NCBI GenBank assembly: GCA_900467185.1
Contig: UBPA01000003.1
Span: 558,001 to 622,000 of the forward strand
DNA from: Hyphomicrobiales bacterium
GTDB lineage: Bacteria > Pseudomonadota > Alphaproteobacteria > Rhizobiales > Rhizobiaceae
Length of the DNA stretch: 64,000 nt
Direction of reading: 5' to 3'
Under the pieces are notes generated by a model that ran no database searches, was not told where the DNA came from, and was given only the letters and a program-made list of their open reading frames with translations. The position numbers were made by a program, and so were the translations under genes. Positions 54,772 to 63,929 of the stretch are shown here, in pieces. The stretch's first letter is position 1; every line of letters starts with the position of its first letter.

Positions 54772-54871
54772 TATATCCTCCGCTTGGCGGCCTGTGCAGA
54801 TGACCTCGAAGAGGAGGTCACGCCGGGCCGGGCGCTTCGTCGGGATGACGGGTCAAGATGGACTTATTTTG

Positions 54872-54895
54872 AAAAAAGGGCGGCCGAAGCCGCCC
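54872..54895 (-). terminator. Attenuating terminator between frcB and frcC
   Basis: On the operon strand, GGGCGGC-TTCG-GCCGCCC is followed by TTTTTT, a textbook intrinsic terminator with a stable TTCG loop. It lies 28 bases after the frcB stop codon. Leaky termination here would give more binding protein than transporter. Confidence 0.88.
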
Positions 54896-54922
54896 CTCGC
54901 ATGTCGCAGCGAAATGCGCGGC

Positions 54923-55945
54923 TCAGCCCCAGCACTTGTCCGTGCCGGCCTTGACGTCGATCGATTCGACGCCGGCTGCAGGCTTGCCGGTGACGAGCGA
55001 GACGCCCGTGTCGAAGAAGGCCTTGCCGGGGGTCGGCTGCGGCTTTTCGCCGGTGTCGGCGAACTTCTTGATGGCCTCAACGCCCAGCGCCGCCATCTGC
55101 AGCGGATACTGCTGCGAGGTCGCGCCGATGACGCCGTCCGCGACGTTCTTGATACCCGGGCAACCGCCGTCGACGGAGACGATCAGCACGTCCTTCTCGC
55201 GGCCGACGGCCTTGAGCGCTTCGTAGGCACCAGCTGCGGCCGGCTCGTTGATCGTGTGGACGACGTTGATGGTCGGATCCTTCTGGAGAAGGTTTTCCAT
55301 GGCGGTACGGCCGCCTTCTTCATTGCCGTTGGTGATGTCGTGTCCGACGATGCGGGCGTCGTCCTCGTCACCGATCTTGTTCGGGTCCTTCGGGTCGATG
55401 CCGAAGCCCATCATGAAGCCCTGGTCGCGCATGACGTCGACGGAAGGCTGCGAGGGGGTGAGATCGAGGAAGGCGACCTTGGCATCCTTGGCGGCATCGC
55501 CCAAGGTGGCCGCGGCCCACTGGCCGATCAGCTTGCCGGCGAGAAGGTTGTCGGTCGCAAACGTCGCATCGGCGCTGTCGGCCGGTTCCAGCGGGGTATC
55601 GAGCGCGATGACGAGAAGGCCGGCGTCGCGGGCCTGCTTGACCGTGGGCACGATGCCCTTGGTGTCGGACGCGGCGATCAGGATACCCTTGGCACCATCG
55701 GCGATGCAGGTTTCGATGGCGGCAACCTGGCTTTCGCTATCGCCGTCGATCTTGCCGGCATAGGCCTTGAGCGTCACGCCCAGTTCCTTGGCCTTGGCTT
55801 CGGCGCCTTCCTTCATCTTGACGAAGAAGGGGTTCGTATCCGTCTTGGTGATGAGGCAGGCGGTCACGTCGGCAGCCTGTGCCGAGCCCGCGAAAACGAC
55901 GCCAAGCGCCAGCGCGCCGAGACCGGCGGTTACGAGATTCTTCAT
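54923..55945 (-). CDS. frcB: Fructose-binding periplasmic protein
   Basis: ATG 55945 gives 340 residues with a signal peptide ending near SAQA. The mature protein is a type I (ribose-binding-like) two-lobe fold: [42 protein letters not shown] and LVIALDTPL. It keeps FrcB-like length, and the gene order frcB-C-A-K matches the S. meliloti fructose system that also carries ribose and mannose. Confidence 0.93.
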   Translation of the reverse strand: MKNLVTAGLGALALGVVFAGSAQAADVTACLITKTDTNPFFVKMKEGAEAKAKELGVTLKAYAGKIDGDSESQVAAIETCIADGAKGILIAASDTKGIVPTVKQARDAGLLVIALDTPLEPADSADATFATDNLLAGKLIGQWAAATLGDAAKDAKVAFLDLTPSQPSVDVMRDQGFMMGFGIDPKDPNKIGDEDDARIVGHDITNGNEEGGRTAMENLLQKDPTINVVHTINEPAAAGAYEALKAVGREKDVLIVSVDGGCPGIKNVADGVIGATSQQYPLQMAALGVEAIKKFADTGEKPQPTPGKAFFDTGVSLVTGKPAAGVESIDVKAGTDKCWG

Positions 55946-56076
55946 GGATATCCTCCCAAGGATCAAATGGTGAGCCGGGTTCCCGGCCCGTCAGGCTTCG
56001 CGATCGTTACGTCCTCCGCAATGAAACCGCGCTTCCGTTAGCGAGGAAACACTAAACGATTTTGCCTGTCAATAAC

Positions 56077-56093
56077 TAAATCAAATTGATTTA
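56077..56093. promoter_or_regulatory. Candidate FrcR operator between frcB and frcR
   Basis: TAAATCAAATTGATTTA: perfect 8-base arms around one central base, in an AT-rich island. On the frcB strand a TTGACA (-35) begins just beyond it (complement at 56066-56071). On the frcR strand it lies about 110 bases before the ATG and TTGATT can serve as a -35. The position suits a repressor controlling both directions. Confidence 0.6.
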
Positions 56094-56203
56094 TTAAAAA
56101 CCTGTGGCATTCTCTGCCTGTCGATTGTGCAGCCGCATGTCTCGCATGCAGAGAAAAAGCACAGGGACGGTTCCGGCATCGCGCCGGAACGGGAGGACTT
56201 GGA

Positions 56204-57436
56204 ATGACGGACTTTACCGAACAGGAGACGCTGCCTGTCATGCCCGACGTCGTGGATCCCGCGGGCGGGGCAAACCAGACGCGCGTGCGCGCGCACAACG
56301 AGCGCCTCGTCATGTCGCTCGTTCGCCGCCACGACGGCCTGTCGAAGGCGGATATCGCGCGCCGGTCGGGTCTTTCGGCGCAGACCGTGTCGGTGATCAT
56401 GCGCGCGCTAGAGAAGGACGGCCTTCTCGTTCGCGGTGCGCCGACGCGCGGGCGCGTTGGCCAGCCATCGGTGCCGATGCATCTCAATCCGTCGGCCGTC
56501 TACTCCTTCGGCGTGAAGATCGGCCGCCGCAGCGCCGACCTCATCCTGATGGACTTCGTCGGCACGATCCGCCTCAATCTGCATCAGCCCTACCCCTACC
56601 CCATGCCAGACGACATTCTCGCCTTCATCACCGAGGGTGTGGCGAAGCTGGAGCGGATGCTCAGCGCCGACGAGCGCTCGCGCATCGCCGGCATCGGCAT
56701 CGCCACGCCGTTCGAGCTGTGGAACTGGGCGCCCGAGGTCGGCGCGCCGAGCGAGGCCATGGAACACTGGCGGCATTTCGACCTGCAGGCCGCAGTCTCG
56801 GCGCGCACGTCCTACCCGGTCTATCTGCAGAACGACGCGACGAGCGCCTGCGGCGCGGAGCTCGTGTTCGGCGTCGGGGCGAACTATCCGGATTTCATTT
56901 ATTTCTACATCGGCTCCTTCATCGGCGGCGGCATCGTGCTGAATTCCGCGCTTTTTTCCGGCCGCACGGGAACCGCGGGCGCGCTCGGCCCCCTGCAGGT
57001 GCCGGGACCGGACGGGCGCACGCAGCCGCTTCTCAAGGTGGCCTCGATCTTCGTGCTGGAAAACATGCTGCGGGACCGCGGCATCGATGCGCGGCCGCTC
57101 TGGTACACCGCCGAGGAGTGGATCGATTTCGGCGCAGCCCTGGAGGACTGGATCGTGCAGACGGCCGAGGCGCTTGCCCGCGCCATCATCTCCGCCGCCT
57201 CGATCATCGATTTTGCCGCGGCCGTCATCGATGGCGGCTTTCCCGGCTGGGTGCGCGCGCGCATCGTCGCCGCCACGCGCACGGCCGTGCAGGATCTCGA
57301 CCTGCAGGGCGTCATCGTGCCCGATATTATCGAGGGCGCCGTCGGCTCGGAGGCGCGGGCCATCGGCGGGGCGAGCCTGCCGCTCTTCTCGCGCTATCTT
57401 CTCGACACCAATGTCCTCTTCAAGGAACCTACCTGA
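56204..57436 (+). CDS. frcR: ROK-family transcriptional regulator of fructose uptake
   Basis: A 410-residue regulator with an N-terminal winged helix (about 28-85; SKADIARRSGLSAQTVSVIM) and a ROK sugar-binding fold: SFGVKIGRRSADLILMDF, GIGIATPFELWNW and YIGSFIGGGIVL. It lacks the usual ROK zinc motif CxCGxxGC: in its place stands ASIFVLENML, so the sensor part has diverged from sugar kinases. It is divergent from frcBCAK and should repress it without sugar. Its stop overlaps the next gene (TGATG). Confidence 0.9.
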   Translation: MTDFTEQETLPVMPDVVDPAGGANQTRVRAHNERLVMSLVRRHDGLSKADIARRSGLSAQTVSVIMRALEKDGLLVRGAPTRGRVGQPSVPMHLNPSAVYSFGVKIGRRSADLILMDFVGTIRLNLHQPYPYPMPDDILAFITEGVAKLERMLSADERSRIAGIGIATPFELWNWAPEVGAPSEAMEHWRHFDLQAAVSARTSYPVYLQNDATSACGAELVFGVGANYPDFIYFYIGSFIGGGIVLNSALFSGRTGTAGALGPLQVPGPDGRTQPLLKVASIFVLENMLRDRGIDARPLWYTAEEWIDFGAALEDWIVQTAEALARAIISAASIIDFAAAVIDGGFPGWVRARIVAATRTAVQDLDLQGVIVPDIIEGAVGSEARAIGGASLPLFSRYLLDTNVLFKEPT

Positions 57437-57870
57437 TGCTGAAAGGTCTTTCACCCCTCCTGAGCCCCGACCTGCTCGCAACGCTCCGTGCCATGGGCCA
57501 TGGCGACGAGATCGCCATCGTCGATGGCAATTATCCGGCGCTCGAACATGCGCGCCGCCTGATCCGTCTCGATGGCCATGGCGTGGTGCCGGTGGTCGAT
57601 GCCATCCTCAGCGTCATGCCGATCGACGATTTCGTGGAGGAGGCGATCTTTCGCGCGACGGTGAAGCAGGACAAGGATCTTCTCGACCCCGTCCACGCGG
57701 AGCTGATCGCCTGCTGCGCCCGGCACGAGCCGGACAGAGCCGTGGTGCCGCTGCTCGGGCCCGATTTCTATCCGCGCGTGAAGGCGGCGCATACGGTGGT
57801 GCAGACCAGCGAGCCGCGCCTTTACGGCAACATGATCCTGCGCAAGGGGGTCATCTACCCCGCAGCGTGA
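57436..57870 (+). CDS. RbsD/FucU-family sugar mutarotase
   Basis: A 144-residue protein with the RbsD/FucU fold: LLATLRAMGHGDEIAIVDGNYPA holds the catalytic His (about residue 22) and Asp, and RLYGNMILRKGV is the C-terminal Tyr/Asn site. Such enzymes equilibrate anomers or pyranose/furanose forms of ribose, fucose or related sugars. It is translationally coupled to frcR, so it probably prepares the imported sugar. The sequence is closer to FucU in pattern. Confidence 0.88.
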   Translation: MLKGLSPLLSPDLLATLRAMGHGDEIAIVDGNYPALEHARRLIRLDGHGVVPVVDAILSVMPIDDFVEEAIFRATVKQDKDLLDPVHAELIACCARHEPDRAVVPLLGPDFYPRVKAAHTVVQTSEPRLYGNMILRKGVIYPAA

Positions 57871-57890
57871 CGCACCATCCGAGAAACGCG

Positions 57891-57922
57891 AAACCCGCCG
57901 GATGTCGATCCGGCGGGTTTTT
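57891..57922. terminator. Terminator between the mutarotase and doxX genes
   Basis: AAACCCGCCGGAT (57891-57903) pairs perfectly with its complement ending at 57920 around a GTCG loop, followed by T residues on the + strand. It can also end the minus-strand doxX transcript (A run upstream of the stem). Confidence 0.88.
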
Positions 57923-57943
57923 CATTGGGCGAAAGAGACGCGA

Positions 57944-58327
57944 TCAGGCGCGGCGTGCGTCCACAGAAAGGGCGCCGGGGCCGAAGGCTGCGAGCACGAG
58001 GAAGCCGCCCGCCATCGCGAAGTTCTTCTGGAAATTGATCATCTGGTTCATGTCGGCAAAGTTGAAATGCGCGATGAACGCCGTGGCGATGCAGAAGGCG
58101 GCGAGAACATAGGCCGTCGGGCGCGTGAAGAAGCCGACGAGAATGAAGATGCCGCCGACGAGTTCGACCAGCGATACGACGACCGCGGTGACCATCGGCA
58201 CCGGCAGGCCCGTGCCGGCGAAGTAGCCGGCGGTGCCGGAGAGGTTGGTGATCTTGCCGTAACCGGCGAGGATGAAGATGACGGAGAGAAGAATGCGTCC
58301 GACGAGGACGATGGCACTGGTGGACAT
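57944..58327 (-). CDS. DoxX family membrane protein
   Basis: A 127-residue protein with four hydrophobic helices. RILLSVIFILAGYGKITNLSGTAGYFAGTGLP near the N-terminus and the closing AFGPGALSVDARRA are the DoxX pattern of Rhizobiales. Family members are linked to membrane redox stress, but roles are diverse. It is a single gene, convergent with the mutarotase gene. Confidence 0.88.
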   Translation of the reverse strand: MSTSAIVLVGRILLSVIFILAGYGKITNLSGTAGYFAGTGLPVPMVTAVVVSLVELVGGIFILVGFFTRPTAYVLAAFCIATAFIAHFNFADMNQMINFQKNFAMAGGFLVLAAFGPGALSVDARRA

Positions 58328-58480
58328 GGGGCAGGCTCCGTTGAGGACGACGATGGTACAGCTTTAGCAGCCCTGCATAACGAATATAGCCCGTTGCACG
58401 ACGACACATCGTTCACAACAGCTGAACAATCCTGGCGGATCGTCAACGCCCATATCGGCCTGCACCGGAGATCAATCGGC

Positions 58481-59515
58481 CTACCGGATCTCGCCCGCCT
58501 GCGGACCCCAGGTATCGGTCAGCGCGAAGCCGTCGGCCAGCGGGTCGAACGGATCGAGGGCGACCTGATGGAGGCCGAACGTCCAGCCTCGGCCGGAGAT
58601 GGTGGGAATGATGGCCGGGCGACCGGCGACCTCGGTGACGCTTTCGAGCCCGACCTCGAACTCCGAACCGATGATCGAGCGGGACTTGAACACATCGCCG
58701 GGTTTGGCGAGACCGCGGGCATGCAGCGTGGCCAGGTTGGCGGAACTGCCTGTGCCGCAGGGAGAGCGATCGACCCGGCCGGGCCACATGGTTGTGCAGG
58801 TGCGCACCGTGCCGTCGGCCTCCGTGCTGCGGAACATGACATAGGCGACGCCGGAGATTTCCGGGATCTCGGGATGGACCGTCGGGATCGTGCGATTGAC
58901 GATATCCTTGATGATCATGCCGGCCTCCACGATCGCGCGGGCGTTGGCCTTCTCGATCGTCGTGCCGATCTGGTGCACGTCCACCAACGCATAGAAGATG
59001 CCGCCATAGCAGAGATCGACCTTGATCGTGCCCCATTGCGGCGTTTCCACCTCCACATCCAGCGCCTGGACGAAGGATGGGGTCATCGTCAGCTTGACGC
59101 GCTCGCAGCGGCCGTCGCGGCAGGTCGCCGTCGCCTTGACGAGACCGGCGGCGGTGTCGAGCATGACGACCGTTTCCGGCTCCTTCATCTCGACGATGCC
59201 GGATTCGAGCAGCGCTGTGGTAACGCAGATGGAATTGGAGCCGGACATGGCATGCGCCTGATCGGCCTGGAGGATGATGAAGCCGGCATCGGCTTCCGGG
59301 CGCTTGGCCGGCACCAGCAGATTGACCGAGCCGATGGAGGCCGCGCGCGGCTCCAGGCAGAGGAACCGGCGGAGACTGTCATCCACCGTATTGATGTGGT
59401 GAAGCTGCTCGGCAATCGTGTTGCCCGGAATCTTCGGCACACCGCCGATGGCGACCTTGCCGATTTCGCCTTCGCAATGAACATCCAGCAGCTGAATCGT
59501 GCGCTTCCATCTCAT
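58481..59515 (-). CDS. Hydroxyproline 2-epimerase, proline racemase family
   Basis: ATG 59515 (AGAGGAG upstream) gives 344 residues. The first catalytic position is Ser91 in AMSGSNSICV rather than the Cys of MCGHG; the second is Cys253 in RSPCGTGSSAN. A Ser-Cys pair is known in one branch of this superfamily that epimerises 4- and 3-hydroxyproline, so activity is expected. It would convert trans-4-hydroxy-L-proline to the D-isomer. No other hydroxyproline genes are adjacent, but putA is near. Confidence is high for the family and moderate for the substrate. Confidence 0.85.
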   Translation of the reverse strand: MRWKRTIQLLDVHCEGEIGKVAIGGVPKIPGNTIAEQLHHINTVDDSLRRFLCLEPRAASIGSVNLLVPAKRPEADAGFIILQADQAHAMSGSNSICVTTALLESGIVEMKEPETVVMLDTAAGLVKATATCRDGRCERVKLTMTPSFVQALDVEVETPQWGTIKVDLCYGGIFYALVDVHQIGTTIEKANARAIVEAGMIIKDIVNRTIPTVHPEIPEISGVAYVMFRSTEADGTVRTCTTMWPGRVDRSPCGTGSSANLATLHARGLAKPGDVFKSRSIIGSEFEVGLESVTEVAGRPAIIPTISGRGWTFGLHQVALDPFDPLADGFALTDTWGPQAGEIR

Positions 59516-59563
59516 CGGTCGAACTCCTCTTATGCCGTCGCGCCGCACAGGTTGGCGACAAAA

Positions 59564-59572
59564 TGTGTACAA
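59564..59572. promoter_or_regulatory. TTGTACACA motif before the epimerase gene
   Basis: On the epimerase strand TTGTACACA contains the palindrome TGTACA (59566-59571), about 50 bases before the start codon. GntR (FadR-type) regulators, which often control hydroxyproline genes, bind sites of this style. No GntR gene is present in the window. Confidence 0.3.
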
Positions 59573-59687
59573 TGGCATTTACGCCTGTTCGCAGCTTTTG
59601 CCTAGGGACCTCGTTCGATCCTTCTGGTGTTTGCGACACCCGCGACCGGCATGGCGCGACATGGCTTTGCGTGGTAGGTTTCGCCTC

Positions 59688-60002
59688 ATGATGCCTGCCG
59701 TCCCGACAGATGATTTCGATTGCCAGAGCTGCGGCGCCTGCTGCGCCTATTCCGCCGACTGGCCGCGCTTTTCGATGGAGAGCGAGGAGGACCTGGCCCG
59801 GATTCCGGAAGCGATGGTGTCCGCCGATCTGGGTGGTATGCGATGCGAGAACGACCGGTGCGTGGCATTGTCCGGTGTGCTGGGGCAGCATGTCGGCTGC
59901 GGCATCTACGCTGTCAGGCCGATCGTCTGTCGCACCTGCATGCCGGGCGACGACGAGTGCCTGACGGCCCGGCAGGCCTTGTCGGCACACGTACTCCTCT
60001 AG
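59688..60002 (+). CDS. YkgJ-type cysteine-cluster protein
   Basis: ATG 59688 (or 59691) gives about 104 residues. The cysteine pattern CQSCGACCAYSADWPRFS, then MRCENDRCVAL, GCGIYAVRPIVCRTC and DDEC fits the Fe-S/zinc cluster family YkgJ (CxxxCxxCC). Function is unknown; members may bind zinc or iron. It runs toward putA, with 179 bases between, which contain an inverted repeat GGATGCGC/GCGCATCC (60024-60059). Confidence 0.8.
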   Translation: MMPAVPTDDFDCQSCGACCAYSADWPRFSMESEEDLARIPEAMVSADLGGMRCENDRCVALSGVLGQHVGCGIYAVRPIVCRTCMPGDDECLTARQALSAHVLL

Positions 60003-60181
60003 CCGATCCGACGGGGCATCGTCGGATGCGCCGCATGAAACGCGGCATCGAGCGCATCCAAGCGTGAATCGTAAGGCATCTCGCCATTTTTTCCGGATGG
60101 AGATGCGGCGCGCTCGGCCGTATCCTGCGCATCGTGTCCGACACGAAGCATCCCCCTTTGCGCACCTGAAAAGGCCTCCCG

Positions 60182-63100
60182 ATGAGCCAGACGTCGCTGA
60201 AGTCCACCCCCGACACGATGCCGCTGCCCTTCGAGGCCTTTGCCCCGCCGCTCGCCGCCCCGACACCGCTTCGGGCTGCAGTCACGCGCGCTTATCGCCA
60301 GCCGGAGGCAGCCTGCGTTGCCGCCCTTCTCGAACAGGCGACGCTGCCGGAGGACGTGCGGATACAGGCGGCGGCGACGGCGCGCGGGCTCATCACCGCG
60401 CTGCGCGCCAAGCATAAGGGCTCGGGCGTCGAGGGGCTGGTGCACGAGTACTCGCTGTCGAGCCAGGAGGGCGTGGCGCTGATGTGCCTTGCCGAGGCCC
60501 TGCTGCGCATTCCCGATACCGCGACGCGCGACGCGCTGATCCGCGACAAGATCGCCACCGGCGACTGGCGCTCGCATGTCGGCGGCGGACGCTCTCTTTT
60601 CGTCAACGCCGCCACCTGGGGCCTCGTCGTCACCGGCAAGCTGACCGCGACCGTCAATGACCGCGGGCTTTCGGCAGCGCTCACACGCCTCATCGCACGG
60701 GCCGGCGAGCCGGTCATCCGCCGCGGCGTCGACATGGCCATGCGGATGATGGGCGAGCAGTTCGTCACCGGCGAAACCATCGAGGAAGCGCTGAAGCGTG
60801 CCCGCCCGCTGGAAGCCCGCGGCTTTCGCTATTCCTACGATATGCTCGGCGAGGCCGCCACGACGGCCGCCGATGCGACGCGCTATTCTGCCGACTACGA
60901 GAACGCCATTCATGCCATCGGCAAGGCCGCAGCCGGCCGGGGGATCTATGAGGGTCCGGGCATTTCCATCAAGCTCTCGGCGCTGCATCCCCGCTACGTC
61001 AGGGCACAGGCGGCGCGCGTCATGCGCGAGCTTCTGCCGCGCGTGAAGGCGCTGGCATTGATCGCCAAGGGCTACGATATCGGGCTCAATATCGACGCCG
61101 AGGAGGCCGACCGGCTGGAACTGTCGCTCGATCTCCTCGAGGCCCTGCGGCTCGATCCGGATCTGGCCGGCTGGCACGGCGTCGGCTTCGTCGTCCAGGC
61201 CTATGGCAAGCGCTGCCCCATGGTGCTCGATGTCGTCATCGATCTTGCCCGCCGCTCCGGACACCGCATGATGGTGCGCCTCGTCAAAGGCGCCTACTGG
61301 GACGCCGAGATCAAGCGGGCGCAGGTGGACGGGCTCGAAGACTTCCCGGTCTTCACGCGCAAGATCCACACCGACGTGTCCTACATCGCGTGCGCGCGCA
61401 AGCTGCTGGCGGCCAAGGATGTCATCTTCCCGCAGTTCGCCACGCACAACGCGCAAAGTCTCGCCACCATCCACGCGATGGCCGGCCCGGATTTCACCGT
61501 CGGCGACTATGAATTCCAGTGCCTGCACGGCATGGGCGAGCCGCTATACGACGAGGTCGTCGGTGCGGACAAACTGAACCGGCCCTGCCGCATCTATGCG
61601 CCTGTAGGTACGCATGAGACGCTGCTTGCCTATCTCGTGCGCCGTCTGCTGGAGAATGGCGCCAACTCGTCCTTCGTCAACCGCATCGCCGATCCCACCG
61701 TGTCCGTGGACGACCTGATCGCCGACCCGGTGGCGACCGTTCGCGGCATGCCCTCCCCCGGCGCGCCCCATGACAAGATCCGCCTGCCCGCAGCGCTCTA
61801 TCCCGGCCGCAGCAATTCGGCAGGCCTCGACCTCTCCTCGGAAACGACGCTGTCGATGCTGTCGGAAAGCTTTTCCAAGGGGGCGACCGCCGACTGGACC
61901 GCTGCCCCCATGCTCGCGGGCGACCTGCCGGCCGGCCCCTCGCGGCCTGTCGAGAACCCCGGCGACCGGCGCGACCGCGTCGGCACCGTGAGCGAGGCGT
62001 CGGACGCCGATGCCGTGCGGGCCGTGGCGCTCGCCGCCGAGGCCAGCGCCCGGTGGAGCGCGACGGCACCGGCCGAGCGTGCCGCCTGCCTGTCGCGGGC
62101 CGCCGACCTGATGCAGGCGCGCATGCCCGACCTGCTCGGGCTCATCATCCGCGAGGCCGGCAAATCGGTGGCCAACGCGATTGCCGAAGTGCGCGAGGCG
62201 ATCGACTTCCTGCGCTATTATGCGGAGCAGGCCGGCCGGACACTTGGGCCCGCGCATGGGGCCCTCGGGCCGATCGTCTGCATCAGCCCGTGGAACTTTC
62301 CGCTCGCCATCTTCACCGGGCAGATCGCCGCCGCGCTTGTCGCGGGTAATCCGGTGCTCGCCAAACCGGCCGAGGAAACGCCGCTGATCGCCGCCGAAGG
62401 CGTGCGCCTGCTGCATGAGGCCGGCATCCCCCGGGACGTCCTGCAATTCCTGCCCGGCGACGGGCGCGTGGGTGCGGCTCTCGTCGGGGCGGACGGCGTT
62501 GCCGGCGTGATGTTCACCGGTTCGACCGACGTGGCGCGGCTCATCCAGGCCCAGCTTGCCGGACGGCTCTCGCCCGAGGGCAAGCCGATCCCGCTGATTG
62601 CCGAGACGGGCGGGCAGAACGCCATGATCGTCGACAGCTCGGCGCTCGCCGAACAGGTGGTGGCCGACGTCATCGCATCCGCCTTCGACAGCGCAGGACA
62701 GCGCTGCTCGGCGCTGCGCGTCCTCTGCCTGCAGACGGATGTGGCCGACCGCGTGCTGACCATGCTGAAGGGCGCCCTGCACGAACTCGACATCGGGCGC
62801 ACCGACCGGCTGTCTGTCGATGTCGGGCCGGTGATTTCGGCCGAGGCGAAGGATACGATCGATCGCCACATCGCCGCCATGCGCGGCATCGGCGCGCGCG
62901 TCGAGCAGATCGCCATGCCGGATGCCACCGCCCACGGCACCTTCGTCGCGCCGACGATCATCGAGATCGCAAAACTGTCGGACCTCGCCCGCGAGGTGTT
63001 CGGGCCCGTGCTGCATGTGCTGCGCTACGAGCGGGACGATCTCGACCGGCTGATCGATGACGTCAATGCGACCGGCTACGGCCTGACCTTCGGCCTGCAC

Positions 63101-63877
63101 ACGCGCCTCGACGAGACCATCGCGCATGTGACCAGCCGGGTGAAGGCCGGCAATCTCTACGTCAACCGCAACATCATCGGCGCGGTCGTCGGCGTGCAGC
63201 CCTTTGGCGGGCGCGGGCTTTCGGGCACGGGGCCGAAGGCCGGCGGTCCGCTCTATCTCGGCCGGCTCGTCCGTGTCGCCCCGGTTCCGCCGCAGGTCAG
63301 CTCCGTCCACACCGATCCGGCGCTGCACGATTTCGCCAAATGGCTCGATGGCCGCGGCCTGAAGATGCAGGCATCTGCGACCCGCGACACCGGCAGCCAG
63401 TCGCCGCTCGGCCTCGTCAGCGAGATGCCGGGGCCCGTCGGCGAGCGCAATCTTTACGCGCTGCATCCGCGCGGCCAGATCCTTCTGGTGCCGCAAACGA
63501 TGGAGGGCCTGATCCGGCAGATTGCCGCCGTGCTCGCGACCGGCAACACGGGCGTTATCGATGCCGCCTCAGGGCTCGAGAGGGAGCTCGCCGCGCTGCC
63601 GACCAGCGTTGCGGCGCGCCTGTCCTTTGCCCGCGACTGGGCGTCCAGCGGCCCGTTCTCCGGCGCTTTGATCGAAGGCGATGCAGACCGGGTGAAGGCG
63701 GCCAGCCAGTCCATCGCCGGCCTGCCGGGCCCGCTCGTGCTGGTGCAGGCGGCAACGACCGAAGACCTTGCGACCAACCCGGACGCCTACGGCCTCAACT
63801 GGCTGCTGGAGGAGGTTTCGACCAGCGTCAACACGGCTGCAGCCGGCGGCAATGCGAGCCTGATGTCGATCGGCTGA
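60182..63877 (+). CDS. putA: Bifunctional proline dehydrogenase / glutamate-semialdehyde dehydrogenase
   Basis: A 1231-residue PutA. An FAD-linked proline dehydrogenase barrel (about 160-500) has GPGISIKLSALHPRY, VRLVKGAYWDAEIKRAQ and FPQFATHNAQS. The aldehyde dehydrogenase domain (about 590-1050) has AETGGQNAMIVDSSAL with the acid/base Glu, the nucleophile Cys in SAGQRCSALRVL, and GGRGLSGTGPKAGGP. A C-terminal tail of about 180 residues completes the enzyme. Proline is oxidised to glutamate with channelling between domains. There is no ribbon-helix-helix at the N-terminus, so this PutA is not a self-repressor as in E. coli. Confidence 0.96.
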   Translation: MSQTSLKSTPDTMPLPFEAFAPPLAAPTPLRAAVTRAYRQPEAACVAALLEQATLPEDVRIQAAATARGLITALRAKHKGSGVEGLVHEYSLSSQEGVALMCLAEALLRIPDTATRDALIRDKIATGDWRSHVGGGRSLFVNAATWGLVVTGKLTATVNDRGLSAALTRLIARAGEPVIRRGVDMAMRMMGEQFVTGETIEEALKRARPLEARGFRYSYDMLGEAATTAADATRYSADYENAIHAIGKAAAGRGIYEGPGISIKLSALHPRYVRAQAARVMRELLPRVKALALIAKGYDIGLNIDAEEADRLELSLDLLEALRLDPDLAGWHGVGFVVQAYGKRCPMVLDVVIDLARRSGHRMMVRLVKGAYWDAEIKRAQVDGLEDFPVFTRKIHTDVSYIACARKLLAAKDVIFPQFATHNAQSLATIHAMAGPDFTVGDYEFQCLHGMGEPLYDEVVGADKLNRPCRIYAPVGTHETLLAYLVRRLLENGANSSFVNRIADPTVSVDDLIADPVATVRGMPSPGAPHDKIRLPAALYPGRSNSAGLDLSSETTLSMLSESFSKGATADWTAAPMLAGDLPAGPSRPVENPGDRRDRVGTVSEASDADAVRAVALAAEASARWSATAPAERAACLSRAADLMQARMPDLLGLIIREAGKSVANAIAEVREAIDFLRYYAEQAGRTLGPAHGALGPIVCISPWNFPLAIFTGQIAAALVAGNPVLAKPAEETPLIAAEGVRLLHEAGIPRDVLQFLPGDGRVGAALVGADGVAGVMFTGSTDVARLIQAQLAGRLSPEGKPIPLIAETGGQNAMIVDSSALAEQVVADVIASAFDSAGQRCSALRVLCLQTDVADRVLTMLKGALHELDIGRTDRLSVDVGPVISAEAKDTIDRHIAAMRGIGARVEQIAMPDATAHGTFVAPTIIEIAKLSDLAREVFGPVLHVLRYERDDLDRLIDDVNATGYGLTFGLHTRLDETIAHVTSRVKAGNLYVNRNIIGAVVGVQPFGGRGLSGTGPKAGGPLYLGRLVRVAPVPPQVSSVHTDPALHDFAKWLDGRGLKMQASATRDTGSQSPLGLVSEMPGPVGERNLYALHPRGQILLVPQTMEGLIRQIAAVLATGNTGVIDAASGLERELAALPTSVAARLSFARDWASSGPFSGALIEGDADRVKAASQSIAGLPGPLVLVQAATTEDLATNPDAYGLNWLLEEVSTSVNTAAAGGNASLMSIG

Positions 63878-63888
63878 CGCCTGGCGTC

Positions 63889-63929
63889 TTCGAGAGCCGG
63901 GGCCACTTCGCGTCGTTCCGGCTCTCGAA
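63889..63929 (+). terminator. Inverted repeat after putA
   Basis: TTCGAGAGCCGG (63889-63900) and its perfect complement (63918-63929) are separated by 17 bases, 11 bases beyond the stop codon. It has no clear T run. The remaining 71 bases of the window show nothing recognisable. Confidence 0.5.

Noticed and set aside
58481-59515. Epimerase gene as an inactive relic because of the missing first Cys
   Set aside because: The Ser-Cys combination is a recognised active branch of the family and the frame is intact with a good ribosome site.
61544-63496. A 650-codon minus-strand frame inside putA
   Set aside because: No motifs, antisense composition; putA is complete and conserved.
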